A program made the translations under genes and the position numbers. Of a stretch of 64,000 nt of DNA, positions 15,421 through 24,691 are shown piece by piece. Location of the stretch: NCBI RefSeq assembly GCF_051859025.1, contig NZ_JBHYGL010000017.1:13130-77129 (forward strand). Direction: 5' to 3'. Below the pieces are notes generated by a model, which worked only from the letters and a program-made list of their open reading frames with translations, ran no database searches and was not told the origin of the DNA. This DNA is from Falsiroseomonas sp051859025 (GTDB taxonomy: Bacteria > Pseudomonadota > Alphaproteobacteria > Acetobacterales > Acetobacteraceae). Position 1 is the first letter of the stretch, and each line of letters begins with the position of its first letter.

Positions 15421-16241
15421 TGCGTATCCTGTTCCTGGGTGACCTGGTCGGCCGTGCCGGCCGCGATGCCGCGAATGCCGCCATCCCCCTGCTGCGCGAA
15501 CGCCTGGCGCTCGACCTGGTCGTGGTGAACGGGGAGAATGCCAGCCACGGCTTCGGCCTGGCCCCCGACATGGCCCGCGCCCTGTTCCTGGCCGGCGCCG
15601 ATGTGGTGACACTCGGCAACCACGCCTGGGACCGGAAGGAGATCATCCCCTATATCGAAGGCGAGCCCCGCCTGATCCGCCCGATGAACTACCCTCCCGG
15701 CACCCCCGGCAAGGGCGCCTTCATCGCCGTCCTGGCCGATGGCCGCCGCGCCCTGGTGATGCAGGCGATGGGCCGGCTGTTCATGGATGCGCTGGACGAT
15801 CCCTTCCGCGGCGTGCAGGCCACCGTCGCGCCCCACCGCATGGGCACGGGCGGCACGGTGCAGGCCATCATCCTGGATTTCCATGCCGAGGCGTCTTCCG
15901 AGAAACTCGCCATGGGCCACAGCTTCGACGGCAAGGTCTCTCTCGTCGTCGGCACCCACACGCATACGCCAAGCGCCGACCACCAGATCCTGCCCGGCGG
16001 CACCGCCTACCAGACCGATGCCGGCATGTGCGGTGACTATGACAGCGTGATCGGCATGCAGAAGGGCGGCGCCGCGCTGCGCTTCTGGAAGAAGGTACCC
16101 GGCGAGAAGCTGGCCCCCGCCGAGGGGGAGGCGACGGTCTGCGGGCTGTTCGTGGAGACGGATGACGCGACCGGCCTGGCCCGGCGGGTGGAGCCGGTGC
16201 GGATGGGCGGGCGGCTGAGCCAGGCGATGCCGGCGGCTTAG
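15420..16241 (+). CDS. ymdB: YmdB-type metallophosphoesterase (TIGR00282 family)
   Basis: A 273-residue phosphodiesterase, active in other bacteria on 2',3'-cyclic nucleotides. Metal-site motifs: ILFLGDLVGRAGRDA, VVNGENASHGFG, TLGNHAWDR and GTHTHTPSADHQILPGGTAY. The start is the ATG at 15420 that overlaps the fau stop (TGATG), indicating translational coupling; a TTG one codon upstream is unlikely. It is convergent with the lyase gene (four-base overlap of the 3' ends). Confidence 0.93.
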   Translation: MRILFLGDLVGRAGRDAANAAIPLLRERLALDLVVVNGENASHGFGLAPDMARALFLAGADVVTLGNHAWDRKEIIPYIEGEPRLIRPMNYPPGTPGKGAFIAVLADGRRALVMQAMGRLFMDALDDPFRGVQATVAPHRMGTGGTVQAIILDFHAEASSEKLAMGHSFDGKVSLVVGTHTHTPSADHQILPGGTAYQTDAGMCGDYDSVIGMQKGGAALRFWKKVPGEKLAPAEGEATVCGLFVETDDATGLARRVEPVRMGGRLSQAMPAA

Positions 16242-17194
16242 GCCGCGCGTCGGAACCGGGCCAGCGTGCCACTCCGCAGCAGCGTGCTCGGCAGGCGGTG
16301 GCCGACCACCTCCTCCGCCAGCCGCCCGGCCGCCACCAGCGCGTCGAGGTCCACGCCGGTCTCGATGCCCATCTCCTGGCACAGCAGGACCAGTTCCTCG
16401 CTCGCGATGTTGCCCGGCGCGCCGGGCTGGCCGGCGAAGGGGCAGCCACCCAGGCCCCCTACCGTCGTGTCGAAGCGATGGATGCCCATCCGCAGCCCCG
16501 CATGGGCATTGGCGATGCCGAGGCCGCGGGTATCGTGCAGGTGCAGGATCACGGACAGGTCAGGCCAGCGGCTCCGGACCTCCCCGACCACGCGCTCGAT
16601 CCGCGCGGGCGTGGCCCAGCCCATCGTGTCCGCCAGCGTCGCCTCCGGCAGGGAAAGCCCATGGGCGGCCCCGATGGCGAAGGCATCCTCCAGCGCCTCG
16701 ATCACCGCCGCCACCGGCACATCGCCAGCATAGTTGCAGCCGAAGGCGGCCTGGACGCTGATGCGCGTGACCGGCACGCCCGCTTCCTGGTGGGCGCGGA
16801 CATTCACGTGCTGCGCCTCGATGTTCTTCGCGCGGTCGCGGTTGAGATTCTTCAGCGAGAAGGCCTCGCTGGCCACGACGGTGACGGCGGTTTCGATCTT
16901 CATGCGGTCGCGGAAGGACAAGGCGCGGGCCATGCCGGCCGCGTTGAACCACAGCGCGGTGTAGGTGACGCCGGGCGCGGGATCGAAGCCCGCGGCCACC
17001 GGTTCCGCATCCGCCCAGCCGGGGACGATCTTCGGGCTGACGAAGGAACAGACCTGGATATGGTGCAGTCCGGTGGCGGACAGCGCATCCACCAGCGCGA
17101 TCTTGCGCGCGGTCGGGATGGGCCCGGGCTCGATCTGGAAGCCCTCCCGCGGGCCTTCCTCCCGGATCTCCACGCGCTTCGGCAGGTCGGTCAT
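16238..17194 (-). CDS. Hydroxymethylglutaryl-CoA lyase-like enzyme
   Basis: A 318-residue HMGL-like TIM-barrel protein. HMG-CoA lyase cleaves HMG-CoA to acetoacetate and acetyl-CoA in leucine or ketone-body metabolism; related aldolases act on other acyl-CoA or keto acids. Visible: REEGPREGFQIEPG (catalytic Arg/Glu region), LADTMGWATP, LHLHDTRGLGIANA (metal His) and GGCPFAGQPGAPGN with the flexible-loop Cys. No other leucine-degradation genes are present, so the substrate is left open. Confidence 0.88.
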   Translation of the reverse strand: MTDLPKRVEIREEGPREGFQIEPGPIPTARKIALVDALSATGLHHIQVCSFVSPKIVPGWADAEPVAAGFDPAPGVTYTALWFNAAGMARALSFRDRMKIETAVTVVASEAFSLKNLNRDRAKNIEAQHVNVRAHQEAGVPVTRISVQAAFGCNYAGDVPVAAVIEALEDAFAIGAAHGLSLPEATLADTMGWATPARIERVVGEVRSRWPDLSVILHLHDTRGLGIANAHAGLRMGIHRFDTTVGGLGGCPFAGQPGAPGNIASEELVLLCQEMGIETGVDLDALVAAGRLAEEVVGHRLPSTLLRSGTLARFRRAA

Positions 17195-17239
17195 GGCGGT
17201 TCCTCCGACGGCAGGTCTACCCCGCCGGGGGGCGCGCCG

Positions 17240-18241
17240 CTACTTCACGCCCCGGCGCTGGTCCGGATGCAGCGCGGTGCCGAGGATGCTGGACGACCGC
17301 CCGATCACATGCCCCGCGCCGCCCACGATCAGCGGATCGGGCGCATGCACCACGCCCTCGTCCTTCCCCTCATAGGGCAGGACGTGGAGGAAGTGGCGCA
17401 TCGCCTCCAGCCTGGCGCGGCGCTTGTCGTTGGATTTCACGATGGTCCAGGGCGCGTCGGCGGTGTCGGTGTAGAAGAACATCGCCTCCTTCGCCTCGGT
17501 GTAGTCGTCCCATTTGTCGAGGCTCGCCTTGTCGATCGGCGAGAGCTTCCACTGCTTCAGCGGATCGGTCTCCCGCGCCTCGAACCGCTTCAGCTGTTCG
17601 TCCCGCGTGACGCTGAACCAGAACTTGAAGAGGCGGATGCCGGACCGCGTGAGCATCCGTTCCAGCTCCGGCGCCTGGCGCATGAATTCCAGGTATTCGG
17701 AGGGCGAGCAGAACCCCATCACGCGTTCCACGCCGGCGCGATTGTACCAGGACCGGTCGAAGAAAACCATGTCGCCGCCGGCGGGCAGGTGCTGGATATA
17801 GCGCTGGAAGTACCATTGCGTGCGCTCGCGCTCATTCGGCTTTTCCAGCGCGACGACGCGCGCGGCGCGCGGGTTCAAATGTTCCATGAAGCGCTTGATG
17901 GTGCCGCCCTTGCCGGCGGCGTCGCGGCCCTCGAACAGGATGACGATGCGTTCGTTGGTGTCCTTCACCCAGGCCTGCGCCTTCAGCAGTTCCACCTGCA
18001 GCGGCTTCACCCGCGCCATGTATTCCCGTTCCGTCAGGCGGGTGGCGTAGGGGTATTCGCCGGTCTCGAAGGCGCGGCGCACCGCTTCGGGATCGTGGCG
18101 CGGCGCCGCCCGGCGATGCGGGCGCACCAGATCCGCGGCCGCATGGGCGATGCTGGCGGCACCTTCCGGCGCCTGGCCGTCGGGCGTGGGCAGGGGTTCG
18201 GGCAGGGTGGTGCCGTCTTCGGTCATGGCGGGCGTCTCCAT
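17240..18241 (-). CDS. ppk2: Polyphosphate kinase 2
   Basis: A 333-residue PPK2-family enzyme, which transfers phosphate between polyphosphate and nucleotides. Walker A is FEGRDAAGKGG, the lid region carries RSWYNRAGVERVMGF with Walker B VFFDRSW, and the sequence continues with FWFSVTRDEQLKRFEARETDPLKQWKLSP, typical of single-domain PPK2. The ATG at 18241 was preferred, with 18226 an alternative; upstream codons are antisense to other sequence. It is followed on the same strand from a separate phosphoesterase/photolyase unit. Confidence 0.95.
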   Translation of the reverse strand: METPAMTEDGTTLPEPLPTPDGQAPEGAASIAHAAADLVRPHRRAAPRHDPEAVRRAFETGEYPYATRLTEREYMARVKPLQVELLKAQAWVKDTNERIVILFEGRDAAGKGGTIKRFMEHLNPRAARVVALEKPNERERTQWYFQRYIQHLPAGGDMVFFDRSWYNRAGVERVMGFCSPSEYLEFMRQAPELERMLTRSGIRLFKFWFSVTRDEQLKRFEARETDPLKQWKLSPIDKASLDKWDDYTEAKEAMFFYTDTADAPWTIVKSNDKRRARLEAMRHFLHVLPYEGKDEGVVHAPDPLIVGGAGHVIGRSSSILGTALHPDQRRGVK

Positions 18242-18311
18242 CGCGGGTGCAGGCTGCGCCCGGCGCGCATGTGGCACGATGATCTGTGTCAATCGGATGA
18301 AGACAAGCGCA

Positions 18312-19052
18312 TCACGCCCAGGCCGGCATGTCGATCCAGGCGAGGTGCCCGCCCTTGCCCGCGCCGCAATCCACGAAGATGGCGCGCCCCCCTTGCGCGC
18401 CTTCCGCGACATAGGGCCGGCCATCGGTGCTGCGCCGATCGTGCCCGCAGACGACGATCATGTCGGCCGGGATGCGGTCCACCCAGTCATGCACCCGGTC
18501 GGGGAAGCCATCGGCGCGCATCCGGCCCGTGACCTGGCCATACAGCGCGCGCGTCATCAGCCCCTGCGCCTTGCGTTCGCCGGCATCGGGCGGCGGCGCG
18601 CTGTGCAGCATCCCGGGGTGGAAGCCGCCATGGACGAAAAGCCGCCCGCCATCATGCACCCAGGCCGGCGCGCGGCCGATCTCCTCGATCGCGCGCGCCT
18701 TCAGCACATCCCCATCCGGGGCGGCATCCAGCTGCGAGAGCGTGCGGTGCAGCCCCTCCGGCTGGCCGCGCACCGGCGCGCCGGTCAGCGCCCGGCGCAG
18801 CTTGTGGTCGTGGTTGCCGAGGATGAAGAGCCCGCGCCCTTCGTCGATCAGCGCGAACATCCGGCGCAGCACTTCCGGGCTGTCCGGCCCGTGGTCGGTC
18901 AGGTCGCCGAGCTGGATGATGAACATGTCGGCCGCCAGCGCGCCCTCGATCGCGTGGATGAAGGCCGCGGCATCCCCATGCACGTCGGCGACCACGCGCA
19001 GCCCCGCGAAGCCGCGCCACAGATGCCCGACCGGGCTCGGCAGGGGGGGCAT
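18312..19052 (-). CDS. Calcineurin-like metallophosphoesterase
   Basis: A 246-residue Ser/Thr-phosphatase-type phosphoesterase. The dinuclear metal site is spelled out by VVADVHGDAAAF, QLGDLTDHGPDS, LGNHDHKLRR, LFVHGGFH and VVCGHDRRSTDGRP. This pattern is that of the bacterial PrpA/ApaH-like group, which dephosphorylates proteins or dinucleotide polyphosphates. Its ATG overlaps the photolyase stop by one base (TGATG), so both are translated from one message. The biological substrate is unknown. Confidence 0.9.
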   Translation of the reverse strand: MPPLPSPVGHLWRGFAGLRVVADVHGDAAAFIHAIEGALAADMFIIQLGDLTDHGPDSPEVLRRMFALIDEGRGLFILGNHDHKLRRALTGAPVRGQPEGLHRTLSQLDAAPDGDVLKARAIEEIGRAPAWVHDGGRLFVHGGFHPGMLHSAPPPDAGERKAQGLMTRALYGQVTGRMRADGFPDRVHDWVDRIPADMIVVCGHDRRSTDGRPYVAEGAQGGRAIFVDCGAGKGGHLAWIDMPAWA

Positions 19053-20542
19053 CACGCGGCGTCCCCAGGCTTTCGCAGCGCGGCGAAGGCGGCCAGCGCG
19101 CGGGCGCGGCCATCGGCATGGTCCACCACCGGCCGCGGATAGGTGGCGCCGAGCCGGATGCCACAGGCCGAGAGGATGCCCGCCGGCGCGTCCCAGGGCT
19201 TGTGGATGAAGGCCGCCGGCAGCTTCGCCAGTTCCGGCACGAAGCGGCGCACATAGGCGCCCTCCGGGTCGAACTTCTCCCCCTGCAGCACGGGGTTGAA
19301 CACGCGGAAATAGGGCGCGGCATCGGTGCCGCAGCCCGCCACCCATTGCCAGGACGCGCTGTTGGAAGCGAGGTCGGCATCCACCAGCGTATCGTGGAAC
19401 CAGGCCTCGCCCGCCTGCCAGGGCTGCATCAGGTGCTTCACCAGCAGGCTCGCCGCGATCATGCGCACGCGGTTGTGCATCCAGCCGAGCTGCCACAACT
19501 GCCGCATCCCCGCATCGACGACGGGATAGCCCGTGCGGCCCTGCTGCCAGGCGGCCAGCAGCGCCTGGTCCGGCACCCAGGGGAAGGCATCGAATTCGCC
19601 CCGCAGCGCGCGTTCGGGCATCTCCTGCCGATGCCACAGCAGGTGGTAGGCGAATTCCCGCCAGAGGATCTCCTTCAGGAAGGTCTCCGTGGCCCCCGCC
19701 GCCGCCCCGGCCGCTCGGGCGGCGTGCCAGACCTGCACGGGGGAGATTTCGCCCCAGCGGAGATGGGGCGACAGGCCGGATGATCCCTCGATGCCCGGCA
19801 TGTTCCGGTCGCTGTCGTAGCGGCCGAGCGCGCGGGCCGTGAAGCGCGAAAGCCGCGCGGCCGCCCCTTCCTCCCCGGGCTGCCACATCGCGCCGAAGCC
19901 CCGGGCCCAGTCGGGCTCGCCCTTCACGGGGTACAGGGCAAGGCTGTCCAGCGTCTCCCCCCCCGCCGGTGCCTCGACCCCCGGGATGCGATCCGGCGCG
20001 GGCAGGGGCGGGGGCGGGTCGCCGGCGGCCAGCAGGGTCTTCGCGAAGGGCGTATAGACGGCATAGGGCTTGCCGCTGCCTGACCCGAAGCCATGCGGTT
20101 CCCGCAGGATGGCCGTGGTGTGCAGCACCAGACCGCGGCCCGCGCCCTGCAAGGCCTCATGCACCCGGCGCGACTGCTCCCGCGCCCAGGGCTCGTAGCC
20201 GCGCCCCGCATGGATTTCCGTCGCACCGATGGTGGCGGCGAGGGCCGGGATGATCGTCTCCGCCCGGCCACGCGCCAGCAGCAGCGGCGCCCCGCGCGCG
20301 GCGAGCGACCGCCCCAGCGAATCGAGGCTGCCCTTCAGCCACCACCGCGCCGCGCCGCCATGCGCCCATTCTCCAGCCGCCTCATCGTCGAGCACGAAGA
20401 CCGGCAGCACGCGCCGCCCACCCGCCATCGCGGCCTGCAGGGCGCGGTGATCGGCCAGCCGGAGGTCGTGGCGGTACCAGAGAAGGGCGGGCCCGGAGGA
20501 AGGCAGCCGGGAGGGAGAGGGGGAGGCGGCGATCGCAGTCAT
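19052..20542 (-). CDS. phrB: Deoxyribodipyrimidine photolyase
   Basis: A 496-residue FAD photolyase of the cryptochrome/photolyase family, repairing UV-induced pyrimidine dimers using blue light. The N-terminal antenna domain starts LLWYRHDLRLADHRAL; the FAD domain contains GLSPHLRWGEISP, FLKEILWREFAYHLLWH, GYPVVDAGMRQLWQLGWMHNR and DADLASNSASWQWVAGCGTDAAPYFRVFNP, the flavin-binding heart. The start at 20542 (MTAIAAS) was preferred; 20551 is the alternative. It heads a two-gene unit with the phosphoesterase. Confidence 0.95.
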   Translation of the reverse strand: MTAIAASPSPSRLPSSGPALLWYRHDLRLADHRALQAAMAGGRRVLPVFVLDDEAAGEWAHGGAARWWLKGSLDSLGRSLAARGAPLLLARGRAETIIPALAATIGATEIHAGRGYEPWAREQSRRVHEALQGAGRGLVLHTTAILREPHGFGSGSGKPYAVYTPFAKTLLAAGDPPPPLPAPDRIPGVEAPAGGETLDSLALYPVKGEPDWARGFGAMWQPGEEGAAARLSRFTARALGRYDSDRNMPGIEGSSGLSPHLRWGEISPVQVWHAARAAGAAAGATETFLKEILWREFAYHLLWHRQEMPERALRGEFDAFPWVPDQALLAAWQQGRTGYPVVDAGMRQLWQLGWMHNRVRMIAASLLVKHLMQPWQAGEAWFHDTLVDADLASNSASWQWVAGCGTDAAPYFRVFNPVLQGEKFDPEGAYVRRFVPELAKLPAAFIHKPWDAPAGILSACGIRLGATYPRPVVDHADGRARALAAFAALRKPGDAA

Positions 20543-20692
20543 CCCCCTCATGTAGGACGAAACGCGCGCGGCGCGAGCATCCCGAGAGAACCATCGCGGG
20601 TTCGCGGCGTTGGATGGACGACCGCAAGCAGCCGGAACGACCACCTTCGGTGGATGGCCGGCCTGGCGGGACACGGAAAAAGGAAAAGACGC

Positions 20693-21292
20693 ATGATCCC
20701 GATGCAGAGGCGCGGGCTGTTCACGCTCGCCGCGGCGGGCGCCGCGATGGGTGCAGGCCTGGCCGCGCCGACGGTGCTGCGCGCCCAGACGCAGCTCCGC
20801 ACGCTGGCCGATACCATGGCCGGGGATTCCCGGTTCTCGCAGTTCCTGAACCTGATCACCCATGGTTCGATGGTGGAGAAGTTCCGCCAGGCGGCGCCGA
20901 TGACGGTCTTCGCGCCGATCGACGCGGCTTTCTCGGGCGCTCCGTCCGGCATGCTCGACCAGCTGATGGGCGGTTCGCAGTCCGGGCAGAACCGGAACGA
21001 CGTGGATCGCCTGCGCCTCGGCGCGCTGATCGACTACCACACCGTGCCGGGCATGCTGCGCGCGGCGGAACTGACGGGTGATCGTCGCCTGCGGACCGTG
21101 AACGGCGCCGACATCGCGCTGACCTCCGCCAATGGCCGCCTGTCGCTGCAGAACCCGGCGCCCGGGCAGCAGATCGCGGGCTTCAGCGCGGCGGGGCAGA
21201 ATGTCTCGGCCCGCCCGGCGCAGGTGGTGCAGGCCGATATCATGGCGAGCAACGGCATCATCCATGCCATCGACCAGGTGATCTGGCCGTAA
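20693..21292 (+). CDS. Exported fasciclin-domain protein
   Basis: A 199-residue protein with a twin-arginine signal (MQRRGLFTLAAAGAAMGAGL, cut after VLRAQ) and one FAS1 domain: LADTMAGDSRFSQFLNLI, then MTVFAPIDAAFSGAP, YHTVPGMLRAAELTG and the ending ADIMASNGIIHAIDQVIWP. FAS1 domains mediate adhesion or matrix binding; a bacterial role is mostly undefined. The ATG at 20693 has AGGAAAA eight bases upstream. It is divergent from phrB with 150 bp between, and a good terminator follows. Confidence 0.92.
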   Translation: MIPMQRRGLFTLAAAGAAMGAGLAAPTVLRAQTQLRTLADTMAGDSRFSQFLNLITHGSMVEKFRQAAPMTVFAPIDAAFSGAPSGMLDQLMGGSQSGQNRNDVDRLRLGALIDYHTVPGMLRAAELTGDRRLRTVNGADIALTSANGRLSLQNPAPGQQIAGFSAAGQNVSARPAQVVQADIMASNGIIHAIDQVIWP

Positions 21293-21315
21293 GGCGGGGC
21301 CACACCCCCACCCCA

Positions 21316-21345
21316 CCCTCCCCCGCGCCCGCGGGGGAGGGTTTT
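21316..21345 (+). terminator. Intrinsic terminator after the fasciclin gene
   Basis: Perfect 11-bp arms CCCTCCCCCGC (21316-21326) and GCGGGGGAGGG (21331-21341) with a 4-base loop and TTTT after. It separates the fasciclin gene from the convergent pdeM gene. Confidence 0.88.
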
Positions 21346-21350
21346 CTCGT

Positions 21351-22076
21351 TCAGGGGCCGTTCGCGGCCTCGGCCTCCATCGCGCGCATGGCGCCACGCA
21401 GCGGGCCGGTGGCGAAGCTGTAGAGGCGTTCCTGGCCAATCAGGAAGGCGCGGCCCCCCCGGTGGAACAGCTTCGCGATGGCGGGGTCGCGGATATCCAG
21501 CCCACCCGTGAAGGCACCGAAGGCCGGCAGCATCAGGCGGCGGCCATCCGTCAGGAAGCAGGGCCGCGTCACGCCGCCACCCCGCACCGGCATGGTCGCC
21601 TTGGGGTGGAAATGGCCGGAGACCTCGATGACACCCAGGGGCAGGCGCGCGGCCTGGGCCTCATGGCGGAAGATGATGGCGCCGATGCGGAGTTCCGTGA
21701 CGGCGGTGCCGGGCAGCCCTTCCGGCGGTTCCGGGTCATGGTTGCCGAGCAGCCAGGTGACTTCCCGCCCTTCCAGCAGCCGCTTCAGCGTGGCGCAGTC
21801 GGCGGGCGGCAGGCGGGCGCAGCCATGGCGGTCATGGAAGCTGTCGCCCATCAGGACCAGCTTCTGCGGGTTCCACTTGCGCAGCGCGGCGCCCAGGCGT
21901 TCCAGCGTATCCCGCGTGTCGTAGGGCGGCACGAACTGGCCGCGGGCGGCGAAGTGGCTGCCCTTCTCCAGGTGCAAATCCGTCACGGCCAGCAGCTTCT
22001 GGGCGGGCCAGGCGCAGATGCCGGCGGGGTCCAGCATCAGGCGCTGGCCGGCCATGTGGAGGGGGGCGGCGGTCAT
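21351..22076 (-). CDS. pdeM: Ligase-associated DNA damage response endonuclease PdeM
   Basis: A 241-residue metallophosphoesterase of the set that co-occurs with a bacterial ATP-dependent DNA ligase, helicase and exonuclease. Metal motifs: LLAVTDLHLEKGSHF, LVLMGDSFHDRHG, TWLLGNHDPEPP and VIEVSGHFHPKAT. Its start overlaps the helicase stop by four bases, so it is translationally coupled to the helicase. Co-occurrence is known for the family; the reaction on DNA is inferred from the fold and partners. Confidence 0.93.
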   Translation of the reverse strand: MTAAPLHMAGQRLMLDPAGICAWPAQKLLAVTDLHLEKGSHFAARGQFVPPYDTRDTLERLGAALRKWNPQKLVLMGDSFHDRHGCARLPPADCATLKRLLEGREVTWLLGNHDPEPPEGLPGTAVTELRIGAIIFRHEAQAARLPLGVIEVSGHFHPKATMPVRGGGVTRPCFLTDGRRLMLPAFGAFTGGLDIRDPAIAKLFHRGGRAFLIGQERLYSFATGPLRGAMRAMEAEAANGP

Positions 22077-24643
22077 CGGTCTGGGCTTCCGAGGTTCTTG
22101 GGGGCGGTACGTACGAAACGGTTGTAGCGGGCCTTCTTGTCGCGGGGCCGGCGAGCCCTGTCACGATCCCCGCGCGGTGGAATCGCTTCGGTGACGGTGG
22201 CCAATACCTCGTTGAAGGCATCGGTGCCGAGGGTCGCGTCGGCGACCAGCGCCTCCGCCTCCGCCAGCAGCGCATCCTCCGCGCCGCCGGCGACCCATTC
22301 GCGCCCTTCCTCGATCAGGGCGGGAACGGCGAGGGGGGAGACGCGGTCGAGCGCCCGGTGCCGGATGCCGCCGGCCCGGGCGCGGGCCAGGATCAACCCG
22401 ATGCGCGCCACGTCGGTCAGCCCCGCCGCCGCTTCCTGCCGCGTCGCGCGCAGCAGGATGTGGTCGGGTTCATGCTTGCGCAGCACGTCGTAGATCAGGT
22501 CCGAATTCATCGTCATCTGGCGCCCGGATTTCTGATTCCCCCCCCCTGGGCCCGGATGGTTCTTCTCGATCAGTCCCGCGATGGTGGCGATATTGCGGAA
22601 GGTGCGGCGGAGCATGGAGCTTTCCGCCATCCACTCCTCCAGCTCCTCCCCCAATATGTCCTCCTCGAACAGCCGCTCCACGCCTTGCGGTTCGAAGGCG
22701 CACCAGGCGGCAAGGACGTAATCGGTGGCGAGGTAGCCGAGCGGCGCCATGCCGAGCTTTTCCATCCGCTTGGTCACCAGCATGCCGAGCGACTGGTGCG
22801 CGAGCCGCCCCTCGAAGCAATAGGCGACGAGGAACCATTTCTCGCCGCGCGGGAAGGTCTCCACCAGCAGCCCGTCGCGGGGTGGCATTTCCGATTGCTT
22901 CTGCTGCAGCCGCAGCCATTCCTGCACGGGGGCAGGGAGGGCCTTCCAGGCCTTGGGATCGGCCAGGATCGCGCGGACGCGGGCGGCCAGGTAGGTCGTC
23001 AGCGGCATCCGGCTGCCGGCATAGGCAGGCACGCGGGGCTCGCCTTCCCCGCCGCGCGTCACCAGGCAGGCGGTGGTGTCGAGGCCCTCGAACCGCAGCA
23101 ATTGCCCCGCGAAGATGAAGCAGTCGCCGGGGGTGAGGGTGGAGACGAACCATTCCTCCACCTCCCCCAGCACGCCGCCGCCGCGCAGCCGCACCTTCAT
23201 CAGCGGCGTCTCGACGATGGTGCCGAGATTCATGCGCAGCTGGCGGGCGACGGCGGTGGACTTCACGTGGATGGCGCCCTGCGCGTCCCGGAACAACTTT
23301 CGAAAACGGTCGTAGGATTGCAGGGCGTAGCCGCCATCCTCCACGAAGCGCAGCGCGTCGTCGAAGTCGCGGCGCGCCAAGGCGGCGTATGGGGCGGCGC
23401 GGGTCACCTCGGCGTAGAGGTCGTCGGGCAGAAAAGGCCCGGCCACCGCCACGGCCAGGATGTGCTGCGCCAGCACGTCCAGCCCGCCGGGCCGGGGCGG
23501 GTCGCCGTCCAGCTCATGCGCCGCGATGGCCTGGCGGGCGGCGGTGCATTCAATGACCTCGAAGCGGTTGGCCGGGACCAGCACGGCCTGGCTCGCCTCA
23601 TCCATCCGGTGGTTGGCGCGGCCGATGCGCTGGAGGAGGCGAGCCACCCCCTTCGGCGCGCCCACCTGCACCACCTGGTCCACGGCGCCCCAATCGATGC
23701 CGAGGTCGAGGGACGCCGTCGCCACCACCGCGCGCAGGCGCCCGGCTGCCATGGCGGCTTCGACCTTGCGGCGCTGCTCCACGGTCAGGGACCCGTGATG
23801 CAGGCCGATCGGCAGATTGTCGTCATTCATCTTCCACAGCGCCTGGAAGCAGAGCTCCGCCTGGGCGCGGGTGTTGACGAAGACGATGGTGACGCCGGCC
23901 TCCCGGATCCGCCGATAGACCTCCGGCATCGAGGCCAGGCCCATATGCCCGCCCCAGGGCAGGCGGCCCTCCGGCAGCAGGATGTCGAGGCGCGGCTCCG
24001 CGCCACCCTCGCCCACCACCAGCGCCACGTCATCGACGCCGCCGGTGGGCGAGAGGTAGCGGCGCAGCGGGTCCGGGTGGGCGACGGTGGCGGAAAGCCC
24101 GACGCGCCGCGCGCCCGGGGCGATGGTGCCGAGCCGCGCCAGGCCCAGCGCCAGCTGGTCCCCGCGCTTGCTGCCGGCAATGGCGTGGATCTCATCCACC
24201 ACCACCGCCGCCAGCCCGCCGAAGAAGCTGCCGGCATCGGGCAGGGTCAGCAGCAGCGCCAGGCTTTCCGGCGTGGTCAGCAGGAAGTTCGGCGGATTCT
24301 CCCGCTGCCGGGCGCGGCGGTTCTGGGGGGTGTCGCCGGTCCGGGTCTCGATCCGGATGGGCAGGCCCATCTCCTCCACCGGCTGGGTCAGGTTCCGCGC
24401 GATATCGACGGCCAGCGCCTTGAGGGGTGAGATGTAGAGGGTGTGCAGCCCCTCCCGCGGCGTCTCATGCAGGTCGATCAGGCTGGGCAGGAAGCCCGCC
24501 AGCGTCTTGCCGCCGCCCGTCGGCGCCACAAGCAGCGCACTCGACCCCTGCCGCGCCGCCGCCAGCAGCGCCAACTGGTGTGCCCGCGGCGCCCAGCCCC
24601 GGCCGGCAAACCAGGCGGCAAATAGTTCCGGTAATGTTCGCAT
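22073..24643 (-). CDS. Ligase-associated DEXH-box helicase (Lhr-like)
   Basis: An 856-residue superfamily 2 helicase. Motif I is APTGGGKTLAGFLPS, motif II VVVDEIHA, motif III GLSATVAHP, motif VI QRIGRANHRMD, and the C-terminal half (from about residue 430) is the Lhr-type winged-helix/DUF4145-free extension typical of the ligase-associated branch (about 820-860 aa). It probably unwinds damaged DNA for the partner nucleases and ligase. It precedes pdeM with a four-base overlap; the other two members lie 3.5-5 kb downstream in + orientation. Confidence 0.93.
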   Translation of the reverse strand: MRTLPELFAAWFAGRGWAPRAHQLALLAAARQGSSALLVAPTGGGKTLAGFLPSLIDLHETPREGLHTLYISPLKALAVDIARNLTQPVEEMGLPIRIETRTGDTPQNRRARQRENPPNFLLTTPESLALLLTLPDAGSFFGGLAAVVVDEIHAIAGSKRGDQLALGLARLGTIAPGARRVGLSATVAHPDPLRRYLSPTGGVDDVALVVGEGGAEPRLDILLPEGRLPWGGHMGLASMPEVYRRIREAGVTIVFVNTRAQAELCFQALWKMNDDNLPIGLHHGSLTVEQRRKVEAAMAAGRLRAVVATASLDLGIDWGAVDQVVQVGAPKGVARLLQRIGRANHRMDEASQAVLVPANRFEVIECTAARQAIAAHELDGDPPRPGGLDVLAQHILAVAVAGPFLPDDLYAEVTRAAPYAALARRDFDDALRFVEDGGYALQSYDRFRKLFRDAQGAIHVKSTAVARQLRMNLGTIVETPLMKVRLRGGGVLGEVEEWFVSTLTPGDCFIFAGQLLRFEGLDTTACLVTRGGEGEPRVPAYAGSRMPLTTYLAARVRAILADPKAWKALPAPVQEWLRLQQKQSEMPPRDGLLVETFPRGEKWFLVAYCFEGRLAHQSLGMLVTKRMEKLGMAPLGYLATDYVLAAWCAFEPQGVERLFEEDILGEELEEWMAESSMLRRTFRNIATIAGLIEKNHPGPGGGNQKSGRQMTMNSDLIYDVLRKHEPDHILLRATRQEAAAGLTDVARIGLILARARAGGIRHRALDRVSPLAVPALIEEGREWVAGGAEDALLAEAEALVADATLGTDAFNEVLATVTEAIPPRGDRDRARRPRDKKARYNRFVRTAPKNLGSPDR

Positions 24644-24691
24644 GTCCGCCCATTATGGCGCCGCTTCCGGATTGGGGAAGGGGCGGTGAGC

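Noticed and set aside
16298..18532. Long + strand frame across the lyase and PPK2 genes
   Set aside because: Antisense to well-supported genes; no motif.
20543..20692. Possible EcfG-type promoter (GGAAC) before the fasciclin gene
   Set aside because: GGAAC is present near 20635 but no GTT-type -10 lies at the 16-17 bp spacing.
22358..24430. Long + strand frame across the helicase
   Set aside because: Antisense to the helicase gene; no recognised fold.
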